Assembly: GCA_000432015.1 (NCBI GenBank) | Contig: HF985534.1 | Location: forward strand, 1,390 to 8,229 | Direction of reading: 5' to 3' | Length of the DNA: 6,840 bases | DNA from: Clostridium sp. CAG:1024 | GTDB taxonomy: Bacteria; Bacillota; Clostridia; Christensenellales; CAG-138 | Part shown: in pieces, positions 1-6,677 of the stretch | Position numbering within the stretch: the first letter of the stretch is position 1 | How the letters are laid out: each line of letters starts with the position of its first letter | Notes under the pieces: model-generated | What the model saw: the letters and a program-made list of their open reading frames with translations, nothing else | The model's database searches: none | Told to the model about the DNA's origin: nothing | Program-made: the position numbers and the translations under genes

Positions 1-120
1 GCATTCCTGCTGAAAACACTGTTGTTTACGGAGGAAGCGGGAGAGGAGTGCGCAGCTGAGAACGAGCAGGAACAGCAGTCCGACGTCTCGAACCAGACGG
101 ATGCGCTGTCCGAAAGCTAA
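1..120 (+). CDS. C-terminal end of an unrecognised protein (partial, 5' end outside window)
   Basis: Frame 1 on the plus strand is open from the window edge to a TAA stop at 118-120 and gives the last 39 residues of a protein. The fragment starts with a short hydrophobic stretch (AFLLKTLLF) and continues into a hydrophilic tail rich in Glu, Gln, Asn and Ser (EEAGEECAAENEQEQQ, ending DALSES). Such a tail looks like a disordered acidic C-terminus, possibly following a helix or membrane segment. No family can be named from so little. The gene would converge on the rpe operon, and a hairpin lies 9 bases after its stop, which supports it being real. A caveat is that one minus-strand frame over the same bases is also open and hydrophobic (about 106 down to 1), but it has no ATG with a ribosome binding site in view. 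Confidence 0.5.
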   Translation, partial: AFLLKTLLFTEEAGEECAAENEQEQQSDVSNQTDALSES

Positions 121-129
121 TTGCAGCAA

Positions 130-157
130 GGGCGCTGCATGGATTGATGCGGCGCCC
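130..157. terminator. Candidate transcription terminator hairpin between convergent genes
   Basis: Bases 130-140 pair with 147-157 around a 6-base loop (GGATTG), giving an 11-bp GC-rich stem. As plus-strand RNA all 11 positions pair, one as a G-U wobble. As minus-strand RNA the same position is a C-A mismatch. It lies 9 bases after the plus-strand stop at 120 and 27 bases beyond the rpe stop at 185, so it is well placed to end transcription from either side. Neither side has a clear U tract: the minus side continues TTGCTGCAATT and the plus side CTACACGATC. It is therefore a weak intrinsic terminator by the usual rule. Confidence 0.45.
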
Positions 158-184
158 CTACACGATCGAACTTGTTACGCGCGC

Positions 185-835
185 CTATCTTCCGCAGCGC
201 AGCGCGCGAATCATCTCCGCCGGCGTGTCCGACGAGAAGACGCTGTTTCCGGCAACCAGAATGGAAGCACCCGCATCAATGCAGCGTGCAGCCGTCTCTG
301 GGTTGATGCCGCCATCCACCTCGATCTCACAGCTAAGACCGCGCGCATCGATCAACGCGCGTAGTGTGCGTATCTTTTGGACGGTTTCCGGGATGAATTT
401 CTGGCCGCCAAACCCCGGATTGACGCTCATCAGCAAAACCAAATCGCAATACGGGAGCACCTCTTCCGCGGCACAAAGCGGCGTTGCAGGATTCAGAACG
501 ACGCCGGCCTGCATACCGAGCGCATGAATTTTCTGAAGAAGCCTGTGAATGTGCCGTTCTGCCTCCACGTGAAAGGTGATGCAGTTCGCACCCGCTTCAT
601 GAAACGGTTCGATCCAGTCGCCCGGGTGATCCACCATTAAGTGTACATCGATCGGGAGCTGTGTATGTGTGCGGAGCGCTTTGCACATCGGTGGACCAAA
701 GGTCAAATTCGGCACAAAATTCCCATCCATAACGTCAAAGTGTACCCAATCAGCCTTCCAGTCGGACAACCGCCGAACAGCCGCACCCATTTCGGCAAAG
801 TCTGCGGACAGGATAGACGGAGCAATTTTAATCAT
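185..835 (-). CDS. rpe: Ribulose-phosphate 3-epimerase
   Basis: This cytoplasmic TIM-barrel enzyme interconverts D-ribulose 5-phosphate and D-xylulose 5-phosphate in the pentose phosphate pathway. The 216-residue product has the family's usual length. Visible motifs are APSILSADF (5-13), VHFDVMDG (31-38), DVHLMV (63-68), the LMSVNPGFGGQKF loop (135-147) and EVDGGI (172-177). By family knowledge H32, D34, H65 and D174 bind the catalytic metal, with D34 and D174 also acting as the acid/base pair. I chose the ATG at 835 because the protein then begins MIKIAPSILS, as in homologues, and AAGGAG lies upstream. The frame is open to an ATG at 889, but those 18 residues would lie inside rsgA and are not conserved family sequence. 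The gene overlaps the end of rsgA by 8 bases and is the last gene of the operon here; thiN, which follows rpe in B. subtilis, is absent. Confidence 0.96.
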   Translation of the reverse strand: MIKIAPSILSADFAEMGAAVRRLSDWKADWVHFDVMDGNFVPNLTFGPPMCKALRTHTQLPIDVHLMVDHPGDWIEPFHEAGANCITFHVEAERHIHRLLQKIHALGMQAGVVLNPATPLCAAEEVLPYCDLVLLMSVNPGFGGQKFIPETVQKIRTLRALIDARGLSCEIEVDGGINPETAARCIDAGASILVAGNSVFSSDTPAEMIRALRCGR

Positions 836-1709
836 AGCGATGCTTTCTCCTTGTTTCAAATTCCTTTGCAAGTAGTTTATATCGTTCATAGCGCCCTGGA
901 GACATGCCGCCGGAAGCTATCATTTGCTTTATCGCACAGTCGGGTTCGCTTATGTGCATACAGCCTGGAAAACGGCAATGGCCGGCCGCCCCCGCAAATT
1001 CCGGATAGCATTGATCCAAAGCTTCCTGTTCAAGCGTTTCCGGCTCATAAAGAGAAAAGCCGGGCGTATCCATGATCGCGCCGTGAAATACCGGCCAGAG
1101 CTCAGCATGACGCGTGGTGTGTCTGCCGCGCGACGTTTTTTGAGACAGATCCCCTGTCGCAAGCGAAAGCTCCGGCACAAGCGCATTGATCAGCGAGGAT
1201 TTCCCGACCGCAGATTGCCCTGCAAAGCAGGAGATCTTTCCTTGTAAAATGGTAAAAAAACCATCGAGGCCCTCTTTGGTCAGAGCCGAGACGCGAAGCG
1301 TTGGAAAGTGCGCCGCATAGTCCCGTTCAAATATTTCTACAACGTGCGCATCTGCACTGTCGCACTTATTGAGAATGAGTATGGGCGCGATAGAGAGCAG
1401 GGTCGCTTCGACGATCAGTTTGTCCGCAAGCAAAAAATCAGGTGCGGGGGCAGAGGCGGAGAGCACGATCAAAAGCTGATCAATATTGGAAACTGGCGGC
1501 CTCACCAATGCGTTCTTTCTCGGCAGTATTTCGGTTATCAGTGCATGGCCGTCCCGCTGCGGCGCAAAGCGGACGCGGTCGCCGACCATCGGCGTCAGAC
1601 CCTCGGCGCGGAATCGGCCGCGCGCCTTACAGGCCACGACCTGTTCCGATTCGTCGGACAGGACGTAGTAGAACCCGCCGATTCCCTTCAAGATCAGTCC
1701 GCATTGCAT
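828..1709 (-). CDS. rsgA: Ribosome small subunit-dependent GTPase A (circularly permuted GTPase)
   Basis: RsgA binds the immature 30S subunit and hydrolyses GTP during late 30S maturation. The B. subtilis orthologue is CpgA/YloQ. The 293-residue protein is full length. An N-terminal OB-fold (about 1-70) is followed by the permuted GTPase domain with motif order G4-G1-G3: NKCD (114-117), GQSAVGKSS (164-172) and DTPGF (214-218). The RGRHTTRH switch I segment is at 194-201. A zinc-binding motif C-x4-C-x-H-x5-C follows, using C245, C250, H252 and C258, and then the C-terminal helix. The ATG at 1709 has a strong AAAGGAG site 7 bases upstream. It starts 4 bases after the kinase stop. In B. subtilis PrkC phosphorylates this GTPase, so being next to the kinase fits a functional link; that it is a substrate here is inference. 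A run of seven T residues (minus strand, 1254-1260) lies between G4 and G1. Confidence 0.97.
   Translation of the reverse strand: MQCGLILKGIGGFYYVLSDESEQVVACKARGRFRAEGLTPMVGDRVRFAPQRDGHALITEILPRKNALVRPPVSNIDQLLIVLSASAPAPDFLLADKLIVEATLLSIAPILILNKCDSADAHVVEIFERDYAAHFPTLRVSALTKEGLDGFFTILQGKISCFAGQSAVGKSSLINALVPELSLATGDLSQKTSRGRHTTRHAELWPVFHGAIMDTPGFSLYEPETLEQEALDQCYPEFAGAAGHCRFPGCMHISEPDCAIKQMIASGGMSPGRYERYKLLAKEFETRRKHRYD
847..852 (-). promoter_or_regulatory. Ribosome binding site of rpe
   Basis: The minus strand reads AAGGAG here, inside the last codons of rsgA, 11 bases before the ATG at 835. The spacing is slightly long, but this site decides for the internal ATG rather than the ATG at 889. 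Confidence 0.65.
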
Positions 1710-1713
1710 GGGA

Positions 1714-3612
1714 TCACTCCTTTACGGAGAAGCCGGTGTCCTGCCGTCGCACCTCCGTACCGTTCACATAGAGAATCAATTCGTACCGTCCGCTCGCCTG
1801 TGCCGTTGCTGTAAAGGAAACCGGAACTTTTTCGCCTTTTTGCAGCAAACCTTCAAACAGGATGCGTTCGACATGCACACCGGAAACGGTTTCTTCAATC
1901 GTCACCATCACCGGCGTGCCGCTCTTTTCGATCGTGAGATTGTACGCAATGTCTGAAACACAGTCGGAAGGCGCTGCGCCGGAAACCGTCAGCGTGACTG
2001 TCATGTTCGATGGGACCGTCTCGCCGGCATTCGGCTGTTGAGAAATGATCTCTCCGGTATTCTCCGCCATGCCGGCCTCGTCGTATCGCAGATAGATTCG
2101 CTCAAAACCGACGGCATCCAACGCTGCCAGGGCATCCGAAAGCGACAGCGACGTGATGGCGGGCATCGGGATCATATTGGCGGCGGTCGCACTGATAATA
2201 ATGTCAACAGTGCTTCCGGGTATAATTTCAGTTCCTGCGAGCGGAGACTGTGCGCAGACATACCCAATGGCAACGTCCGAGACTTGATAGGAAACGGTTC
2301 CAAGCTGTAATCCAGCTGCCTGGATCGCAGCAACCGTCTCATCATATGTTTTACCGGCCAAATTCGGAACGACAGGTACTTCCGGCCCCGCGCTGACAGA
2401 GACCTTCACGGAACTGCCGGATTTGACGCTGAATCCCGCATCAGGCGACTGACTCACGATACGGCCGTAGTCAACAGCCGTGCTCGCGACATATCCCTCG
2501 ATCTCCAGTGCCAAGCCATAATCTGCCGCTTTGGATTGGGCCTCCTGCAGAGTTTTCCCAGTGAGCGAAGGGACGACCGCAAGTGAACCGGATTTCCCCG
2601 TGAAGGACGAACGGGTAGCAAGAAATGTCCCGATCAGAATCGAAATAAACACGCCGACAACGATCGCGATTTTCCAAGCGCCGTGGAGCCGTGCAATCGA
2701 GCCATCCGGCTGACCCATTGCGCCGCTTCCCGCAGAAAAGGCCATATCGGCATCCGGTTGCTGTTCACGGCCGGTAATGGGGTGCCAATTGGGATCACGT
2801 AAAGCACGGTTGATCGCCCATGCCATGCGGCGCGCAGAATCGAATCTTTCAAGCGGCTCTTTGCGAAGTGCAATAAGCACTGCTTCGTTCAGTGCGGGCG
2901 GAATGCGGGGATTCAGTTCGATGGGCGACAGCGGTGTCTCATTGATATGCTTCAAAGCAATGGAAACCGTGCTGTCCGAGGAAAATGGGACGTCGCCGGT
3001 CAGCATCTCATACAGCATGACGCCGACGGAATACAGATCGCTTTCCGCTGTGACCGGCTTTCCTTTTGCCTGCTCCGGCGAAAGATAGTGTGCAGAGCCG
3101 AGCACGGTAGAACCGGCGAATGTAACGGTGGTAGCCTGCACGTCTCGAGCAATGCCGAAATCCGTCAATTTTGCTCTTCCGCTCGGTGTAATAATGACAT
3201 TCTGCGGCTTGACGTCCCGATGAATGATCCCAGCCTCGTGCGCGGCGGAGAGCGCATCCAATACCTGCGTGCAAAGACTGACGGCGGACTTCGCCGGCAT
3301 AGCGCCCCGCTCCTGAATGATCTCCTTTAGTGTGCGCCCCTCAACGTATTCTAAAACAATATAAGGCATTCCATCATATTGACCAACGCCATATGCTCTT
3401 ACAATGTTTTCGTGAGAAAGATGCAGAACTGCGCGCGCCTCCCGTTCAAAGCGCCGCAAGAACTCCGGGTTCTCGCGGTACTCCGGCTTCAGCATTTTAA
3501 TGGCCACATTTTTGCGCGTCGTCAGGTTTACGGCGCGGTAGACCTGCGCCATGCCGCCTGTTCCGATCAGCGCCGCAATGCGGTATCTGTGGTTCAATAT
3601 GACGCCGATCAT
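1714..3612 (-). CDS. prkC: PASTA-domain membrane Ser/Thr protein kinase (PrkC/PknB type)
   Basis: This single-pass membrane kinase phosphorylates Ser/Thr residues of proteins that control cell wall, growth and translation. The 632-residue product has a cytoplasmic Hanks-type kinase domain (about 10-270) with glycine loop GTGGMAQV (17-24), ATP-binding K39, helix-C E58, HRDVKPQN (131-138, catalytic D133), DFG (151-153), a Thr-rich activation loop (T161, T162, T164, T169) and GSAHYLSPEQ (172-181). A juxtamembrane linker leads to one membrane helix (about 313-332). Outside lie three PASTA repeats (about 345-410, 412-476, 480-546), which in this family bind peptidoglycan fragments. The final 80 residues (about 550-632) look like a beta-rich Ig-like domain. 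I chose the ATG at 3612 because it begins MIGVILNHRYRI and overlaps the phosphatase stop as ATGA. The frame runs open to 3702, but that extension is phosphatase gene in another frame. C453 (PASTA2) and C551 are extracellular. The cognate phosphatase is encoded just upstream. Confidence 0.96.
   Translation of the reverse strand: MIGVILNHRYRIAALIGTGGMAQVYRAVNLTTRKNVAIKMLKPEYRENPEFLRRFEREARAVLHLSHENIVRAYGVGQYDGMPYIVLEYVEGRTLKEIIQERGAMPAKSAVSLCTQVLDALSAAHEAGIIHRDVKPQNVIITPSGRAKLTDFGIARDVQATTVTFAGSTVLGSAHYLSPEQAKGKPVTAESDLYSVGVMLYEMLTGDVPFSSDSTVSIALKHINETPLSPIELNPRIPPALNEAVLIALRKEPLERFDSARRMAWAINRALRDPNWHPITGREQQPDADMAFSAGSGAMGQPDGSIARLHGAWKIAIVVGVFISILIGTFLATRSSFTGKSGSLAVVPSLTGKTLQEAQSKAADYGLALEIEGYVASTAVDYGRIVSQSPDAGFSVKSGSSVKVSVSAGPEVPVVPNLAGKTYDETVAAIQAAGLQLGTVSYQVSDVAIGYVCAQSPLAGTEIIPGSTVDIIISATAANMIPMPAITSLSLSDALAALDAVGFERIYLRYDEAGMAENTGEIISQQPNAGETVPSNMTVTLTVSGAAPSDCVSDIAYNLTIEKSGTPVMVTIEETVSGVHVERILFEGLLQKGEKVPVSFTATAQASGRYELILYVNGTEVRRQDTGFSVKE
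1717..1723 (-). promoter_or_regulatory. Ribosome binding site of rsgA
   Basis: AAAGGAG on the minus strand lies 7 bases before the rsgA ATG. It is formed by the last sense codons of the kinase gene (GTA AAG GAG, then TGA), so terminating ribosomes pass directly over it, which favours coupled translation. Confidence 0.85.
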
Positions 3613-4343
3613 ATGTTCTGCACCCCCGTACAGCGTGCAAGCACGACCGAAATATTGTCGCTGGAACCCGCATTGCTTGCAGCGTCGATCAGGGAATCGC
3701 ACAACGGCTCCAACGCACCGCCGCCGGACAGGATCGCGGAGATCTCCATATCGGATAAGCTGCCGTGTAGCCCGTCAGAACAAAGCAAAAGCATATCGTC
3801 TTCGTGCAGCGCGCCGCAAAACAGATCCGGTTCAACGGTCAGATTCGTACCGACTGCACGCGTAATAACGTTACGCAAGGGATGCACGGCAGCCTCGTCT
3901 GGCGTAATGGATCCCTCGTCCATAAACGTTTGGACGAGCGAATGGTCTTTGGTAATGCGGGTCAGACGGTCTGCACTGTATAGATATAACCGGCTGTCAC
4001 CGATATTTGCCGCAAGATAACGGTTGTCTTCGATGACTGCGCAGACAAGCGTTGACCCCATGCTGCGGCAGGACTCGCTGTCCTCCGCCGCCCGATAGAT
4101 CGAGAGATTTGCCTCAAGGATCGCATTGCGCAGGGCCGGCTCCGTCAGAGACAGCGGTGCAAAGTGTTCGGCTTGCGTCTTGAGCGTTTCAATCAGCATT
4201 TCGCTTGCAACTTCTCCCGCCGCATGTCCTCCCATGCCGTCGGCAACTGCAAGCAGTATTGAACCGCGTGCATTCGAAACGGCGCAGCAGCGATCCTCGT
4301 TCGTTCGGCGCCGCCCGATAACGCTCTTACAGGCGTAATTCAT
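3609..4343 (-). CDS. prpC: PP2C-family Ser/Thr protein phosphatase (PrpC/Stp type)
   Basis: This cytoplasmic metal-dependent (Mn/Mg) phosphatase removes phosphate from Ser/Thr, typically reversing the partner kinase encoded next to it. The 244 residues match the bacterial family length. Visible motifs are RRRTNED (11-17), DGMGGH (35-40), MGSTLV (95-100), IGDSR (114-118), the flap segment with HPLRNVITRAVGT (154-166), LLCSDG (186-191) and SSDN (227-230). Metal ligands by family pattern are D17, D35, G36, D190 and D229, all present, so the enzyme should be active. The ATG at 4343 lies inside the end of rlmN (17-base overlap) and follows a perfect AAGGAGG site. Its TGA overlaps the kinase ATG by 4 bases, coupling phosphatase and kinase production. 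Assignment to the PrpC group rests on motifs and position. Confidence 0.96.
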   Translation of the reverse strand: MNYACKSVIGRRRTNEDRCCAVSNARGSILLAVADGMGGHAAGEVASEMLIETLKTQAEHFAPLSLTEPALRNAILEANLSIYRAAEDSESCRSMGSTLVCAVIEDNRYLAANIGDSRLYLYSADRLTRITKDHSLVQTFMDEGSITPDEAAVHPLRNVITRAVGTNLTVEPDLFCGALHEDDMLLLCSDGLHGSLSDMEISAILSGGGALEPLCDSLIDAASNAGSSDNISVVLARCTGVQNI

Positions 4344-5367
4344 TGCTGACCCTCCTTCTCAATTGACCGCAGGCGCCCTCAATATCCGTCCCCATTTCGC
4401 GGCGAACGGTCGCAGAAATATGTTCCCGCTCCAGCCACGCGGCAAATTGCTGTGCCTGCTGGCGCGTCGCGCCGGAGAGATTGCGCTCAGGCACGGGATT
4501 CAGCGGGATCAGATTCACATGACAGCGCATGCCGCGCAGACGCTTCGCCAGCGCGACGGCGTCCTGCTCCGAGGCGTTCACGCCGGAAATCAGAGCATAT
4601 TCAAAAACAACACGTCTTCCCGTGCCGTCGGCGTAAGCGCGAGCTGCCTTGAGAAGCTCTGCGATCGGATAGGCACGGTTGATCGGCATAATGCGGCTCC
4701 GTGTTTCATCGTCGTGTGCGTGCAGTGAAACGGACAGCGTCACATGCGGCGCTTTCTCCATGAACTCATAGATTTTCGGAACGATGCCGCAAGTCGATAC
4801 GGAAATATTGCGCGGGCTGATGTTCATGCCGTCCGGCGAAGAAACGAGGTACAGAAAGCGCACTACGTTCTCAAAGTTGTCCAGGGGCTCGCCGCTGCCC
4901 ATCAAAACGAGGTTCGTCACCGCACGATGCCCATCCTCGTGCGGTTCGTCTTTTTCGATCGCGGCGATTTGGCCGAGCATTTCGCCCGCGTGAAGATCGC
5001 GCACCTTTCCCTCAAGCGTGGAGGCGCAAAACGCGCAGCCCATGCGGCATCCGACCTGCGTGGAGAGACAAACGGTGTTGCCATAATGGTAACGCATGAG
5101 AACGCCTTCGACGAGGTTTTCATCCTCAAGCGAGAACAAAAATTTGGCAGTACCGTCCCGCTCGGAGAGACGCTTTTGAAAGATGGAAACCGCGCCATAT
5201 GGCAGAGCGGCAAGTTTTTCTCGCAGCGTTTTGGGTAGGTTTGTCATTTCCGCCGGCAGCACGCCGCGAACGAGCCAGGCATAGACCTGTTTTGCACGGT
5301 ATCGCGGTTCTCCAAAATCGGAGAGCAGCTTTGCAACCTCGTCAAGCGTCATTTCTGTCAAATACAT
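4327..5367 (-). CDS. rlmN: Dual-specificity RNA methyltransferase RlmN (23S rRNA A2503 / tRNA A37 C2-methyltransferase)
   Basis: RlmN is a radical-SAM enzyme that methylates C2 of A2503 in 23S rRNA near the peptide exit tunnel and, in studied species, A37 of some tRNAs. The 346 residues are normal for the family. The N-terminal accessory domain is about 1-90. The radical-SAM cluster motif C-x3-C-x2-C uses C107, C111 and C114. C100, 7 residues before the cluster, matches the resolving cysteine (E. coli C118), and C333 in MGTDIEGACGQL (325-336) matches the methyl-carrying cysteine (E. coli C355). Together these separate RlmN from unrelated radical-SAM proteins. The SAM-contacting segment reads MGSGEPLDN (156-164). 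No extension or changed key residue suggests the Cfr resistance enzyme. The ATG at 5367 has GAGGA 7 bases upstream and overlaps rsmB by 10 bases. A second in-frame ATG at 5352 is a less likely start. Confidence 0.96.
   Translation of the reverse strand: MYLTEMTLDEVAKLLSDFGEPRYRAKQVYAWLVRGVLPAEMTNLPKTLREKLAALPYGAVSIFQKRLSERDGTAKFLFSLEDENLVEGVLMRYHYGNTVCLSTQVGCRMGCAFCASTLEGKVRDLHAGEMLGQIAAIEKDEPHEDGHRAVTNLVLMGSGEPLDNFENVVRFLYLVSSPDGMNISPRNISVSTCGIVPKIYEFMEKAPHVTLSVSLHAHDDETRSRIMPINRAYPIAELLKAARAYADGTGRRVVFEYALISGVNASEQDAVALAKRLRGMRCHVNLIPLNPVPERNLSGATRQQAQQFAAWLEREHISATVRREMGTDIEGACGQLRRRVSNELRL
4351..4357 (-). promoter_or_regulatory. Consensus ribosome binding site of prpC
   Basis: The minus strand reads AAGGAGG, followed by 7 bases (GTCAGCA) and the ATG at 4343. 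It is the most complete Shine-Dalgarno in the window and is embedded in the rlmN coding sequence. It suggests prpC can be initiated strongly on its own as well as by coupling. Confidence 0.85.
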
Positions 5368-6677
5368 CGTTTCATCCTCGCGACAAAAAATCCGTCCGTA
5401 CCGTTCCTGTGGGGGAGCAGCTGCAACATATGACCGCTATGGAAAGCGAAGGGCAGAGGATCCGGCGAATACTCCGCATGCTCTTTCAAAAAGCGTTCCA
5501 CTTGCATTTCATTCTCCTGCTTCGAGATCGTACAGGTCGCATACACAAGGATACCGCCGGGGCGCACATAGGAAGCGCATGCGGAAAGTATGTCGTGCTG
5601 CGTTGCTGCAAGCGACTCGATATCGGATTCCCGCTTGCTGTACCGAACGTCGGGCTTTTCATGGAGCAAGCCGAGTCCCGAACACGGGACGTCCAGCAGG
5701 ACCGCATCGAAAGCCGCGTCAAATTCCGGATCGTGCTCCGAAGCATCTTTCAGTAGAATGTCCGCAGTCACATGCAGACGTTCGAAGTTCTTTTGCATCA
5801 ACGCAATTCGATGTGCATGTTTTTCGAAACAAGTCAGCAGCGCACGATTCTCTGAAAGCGAAGCAATGTATGCGCTTTTGCCGCCGGGCGCGGCGCAAGC
5901 GTCCAGAACGCGTTTTTCGCGGCAGTCGCCCAGCGCGCGGCAAAGGAGCATTGCGCCTTCGCTCTGTATCGCCATACGTCCCTGGCTAAATGCGGGATGC
6001 GACGCAAGATCAAATCCGCGTCCGAGCAACAAGGCGTTGTCATCCAGAGCGCCTCGCCGAACAGGGCAGGGGAGGGCATCGGCAAGCTCGTCGGTCGTGC
6101 AGGGGAACTGTGCCCGGACGGTCAAGCCGGGCGATGCGGCTGCAAGAAGCTTTTCCGTGTCTGGGAGGCCCAGCTCCTTTGTCCAAAGCGCAACAAGCCA
6201 ATGCGGGCAGCTGTATTGAATGGATAAGCGCTGCATCGTATCTTCCGGAAGCGCCGGAAGGGAATTGCGCGCTTGATCCACGCGCCGAAGCACTGCATTC
6301 ACGAAGCCGGTCAGACCATTCATACCCATGGCACGGCAAAGCGAGACGGTTTCAAAAATCGCGGCATGGCTCGGTGTATCCAAAAAGAGCAGTTCACAGC
6401 AGCCGATCCGAAGGAGATTCCTCACGACCGGTTTCTGTCTGCCTTTTACGAAACCGTCAATGATATAATCCAGATAGTACAGATGTTCGAGCGTACCGTA
6501 GCATAGCGCAGCAGTGAATGCTGTGTCCTGCGCGGAAAGGCCGCGAACGGCGTCTTTTATACGCAGATTTGCATATGCTCCGCGTTCTGTAACATCGGTG
6601 ATAATGTCCAGGGCGATGCGGCGCGGGGTTGCCGCGCTCCCGTGCTTTGCCCGCTGTGGATAATCGGAACGACTCAT
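5358..6677 (-). CDS. rsmB: 16S rRNA (cytosine(967)-C(5))-methyltransferase RsmB
   Basis: RsmB uses S-adenosylmethionine to make m5C967 in 16S rRNA. The 439 residues are full length. Residues about 15-140 form the NusB-like RNA-binding domain, and about 235-437 the Rossmann-fold methyltransferase. Motif I is LDACAAPGGK (258-267), motif IV is DVPCSG (329-334) with C332, and motif VI is ATCTI (380-384) with the nucleophilic C382. The C-terminal GTDGFFVARM (426-435) is also typical of RsmB/NOP2 enzymes. The NusB-like domain marks it as RsmB (formerly Sun/Fmu) rather than the related RsmF. The ATG at 6677 overlaps the fmt stop as ATGA. No strong Shine-Dalgarno is visible before it, so translation probably depends on ribosomes finishing fmt. 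Confidence 0.96.
   Translation of the reverse strand: MSRSDYPQRAKHGSAATPRRIALDIITDVTERGAYANLRIKDAVRGLSAQDTAFTAALCYGTLEHLYYLDYIIDGFVKGRQKPVVRNLLRIGCCELLFLDTPSHAAIFETVSLCRAMGMNGLTGFVNAVLRRVDQARNSLPALPEDTMQRLSIQYSCPHWLVALWTKELGLPDTEKLLAAASPGLTVRAQFPCTTDELADALPCPVRRGALDDNALLLGRGFDLASHPAFSQGRMAIQSEGAMLLCRALGDCREKRVLDACAAPGGKSAYIASLSENRALLTCFEKHAHRIALMQKNFERLHVTADILLKDASEHDPEFDAAFDAVLLDVPCSGLGLLHEKPDVRYSKRESDIESLAATQHDILSACASYVRPGGILVYATCTISKQENEMQVERFLKEHAEYSPDPLPFAFHSGHMLQLLPHRNGTDGFFVARMKRCI
5375..5379 (-). promoter_or_regulatory. Ribosome binding site of rlmN
   Basis: GAGGA on the minus strand lies 7 bases before the ATG at 5367, within the final codons of rsmB. It supports 5367 over the later in-frame ATG at 5352. 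Confidence 0.65.

Noticed and set aside
179..207. Pair of GCGCGC blocks around the rpe stop as a second terminator stem
   Set aside because: Only 6 bp of self-complementary alternating GC with a long spacer, no U tract, and partly inside rpe; the 130-157 hairpin is far better.
836..889. Upstream extension of rpe by 18 residues
   Set aside because: The extension lies within rsgA, and MIKIAPSILS at 835 with AAGGAG upstream matches the family start.
641..1075. 144-residue plus-strand open frame opposite the rsgA/rpe junction
   Set aside because: Antisense shadow with no motif, spanning two well-supported genes.
3613..3702. Upstream extension of the kinase frame by 30 residues
   Set aside because: The extra residues (Cys/Arg-rich) do not resemble a kinase N-terminus and lie wholly inside the phosphatase gene; the ATGA overlap start at 3612 fits homologues.
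3379..4020. 213-residue plus-strand open frame opposite the kinase/phosphatase junction
   Set aside because: It is antisense to two strongly conserved genes, has no recognisable domain, and is rich in Arg, Ser and Ala as expected of a shadow of GC-rich coding sequence.
4327..5367. Possible Cfr-type antibiotic resistance methyltransferase
   Set aside because: Length, N-terminal domain, conserved C100/C333 spacing and the fmt-rsmB-rlmN-prpC context all indicate housekeeping RlmN.
5590..6219. 209-residue plus-strand open frame opposite rsmB
   Set aside because: Ser/Arg-rich low-information translation fully antisense to the rsmB methyltransferase domain; no family motifs.
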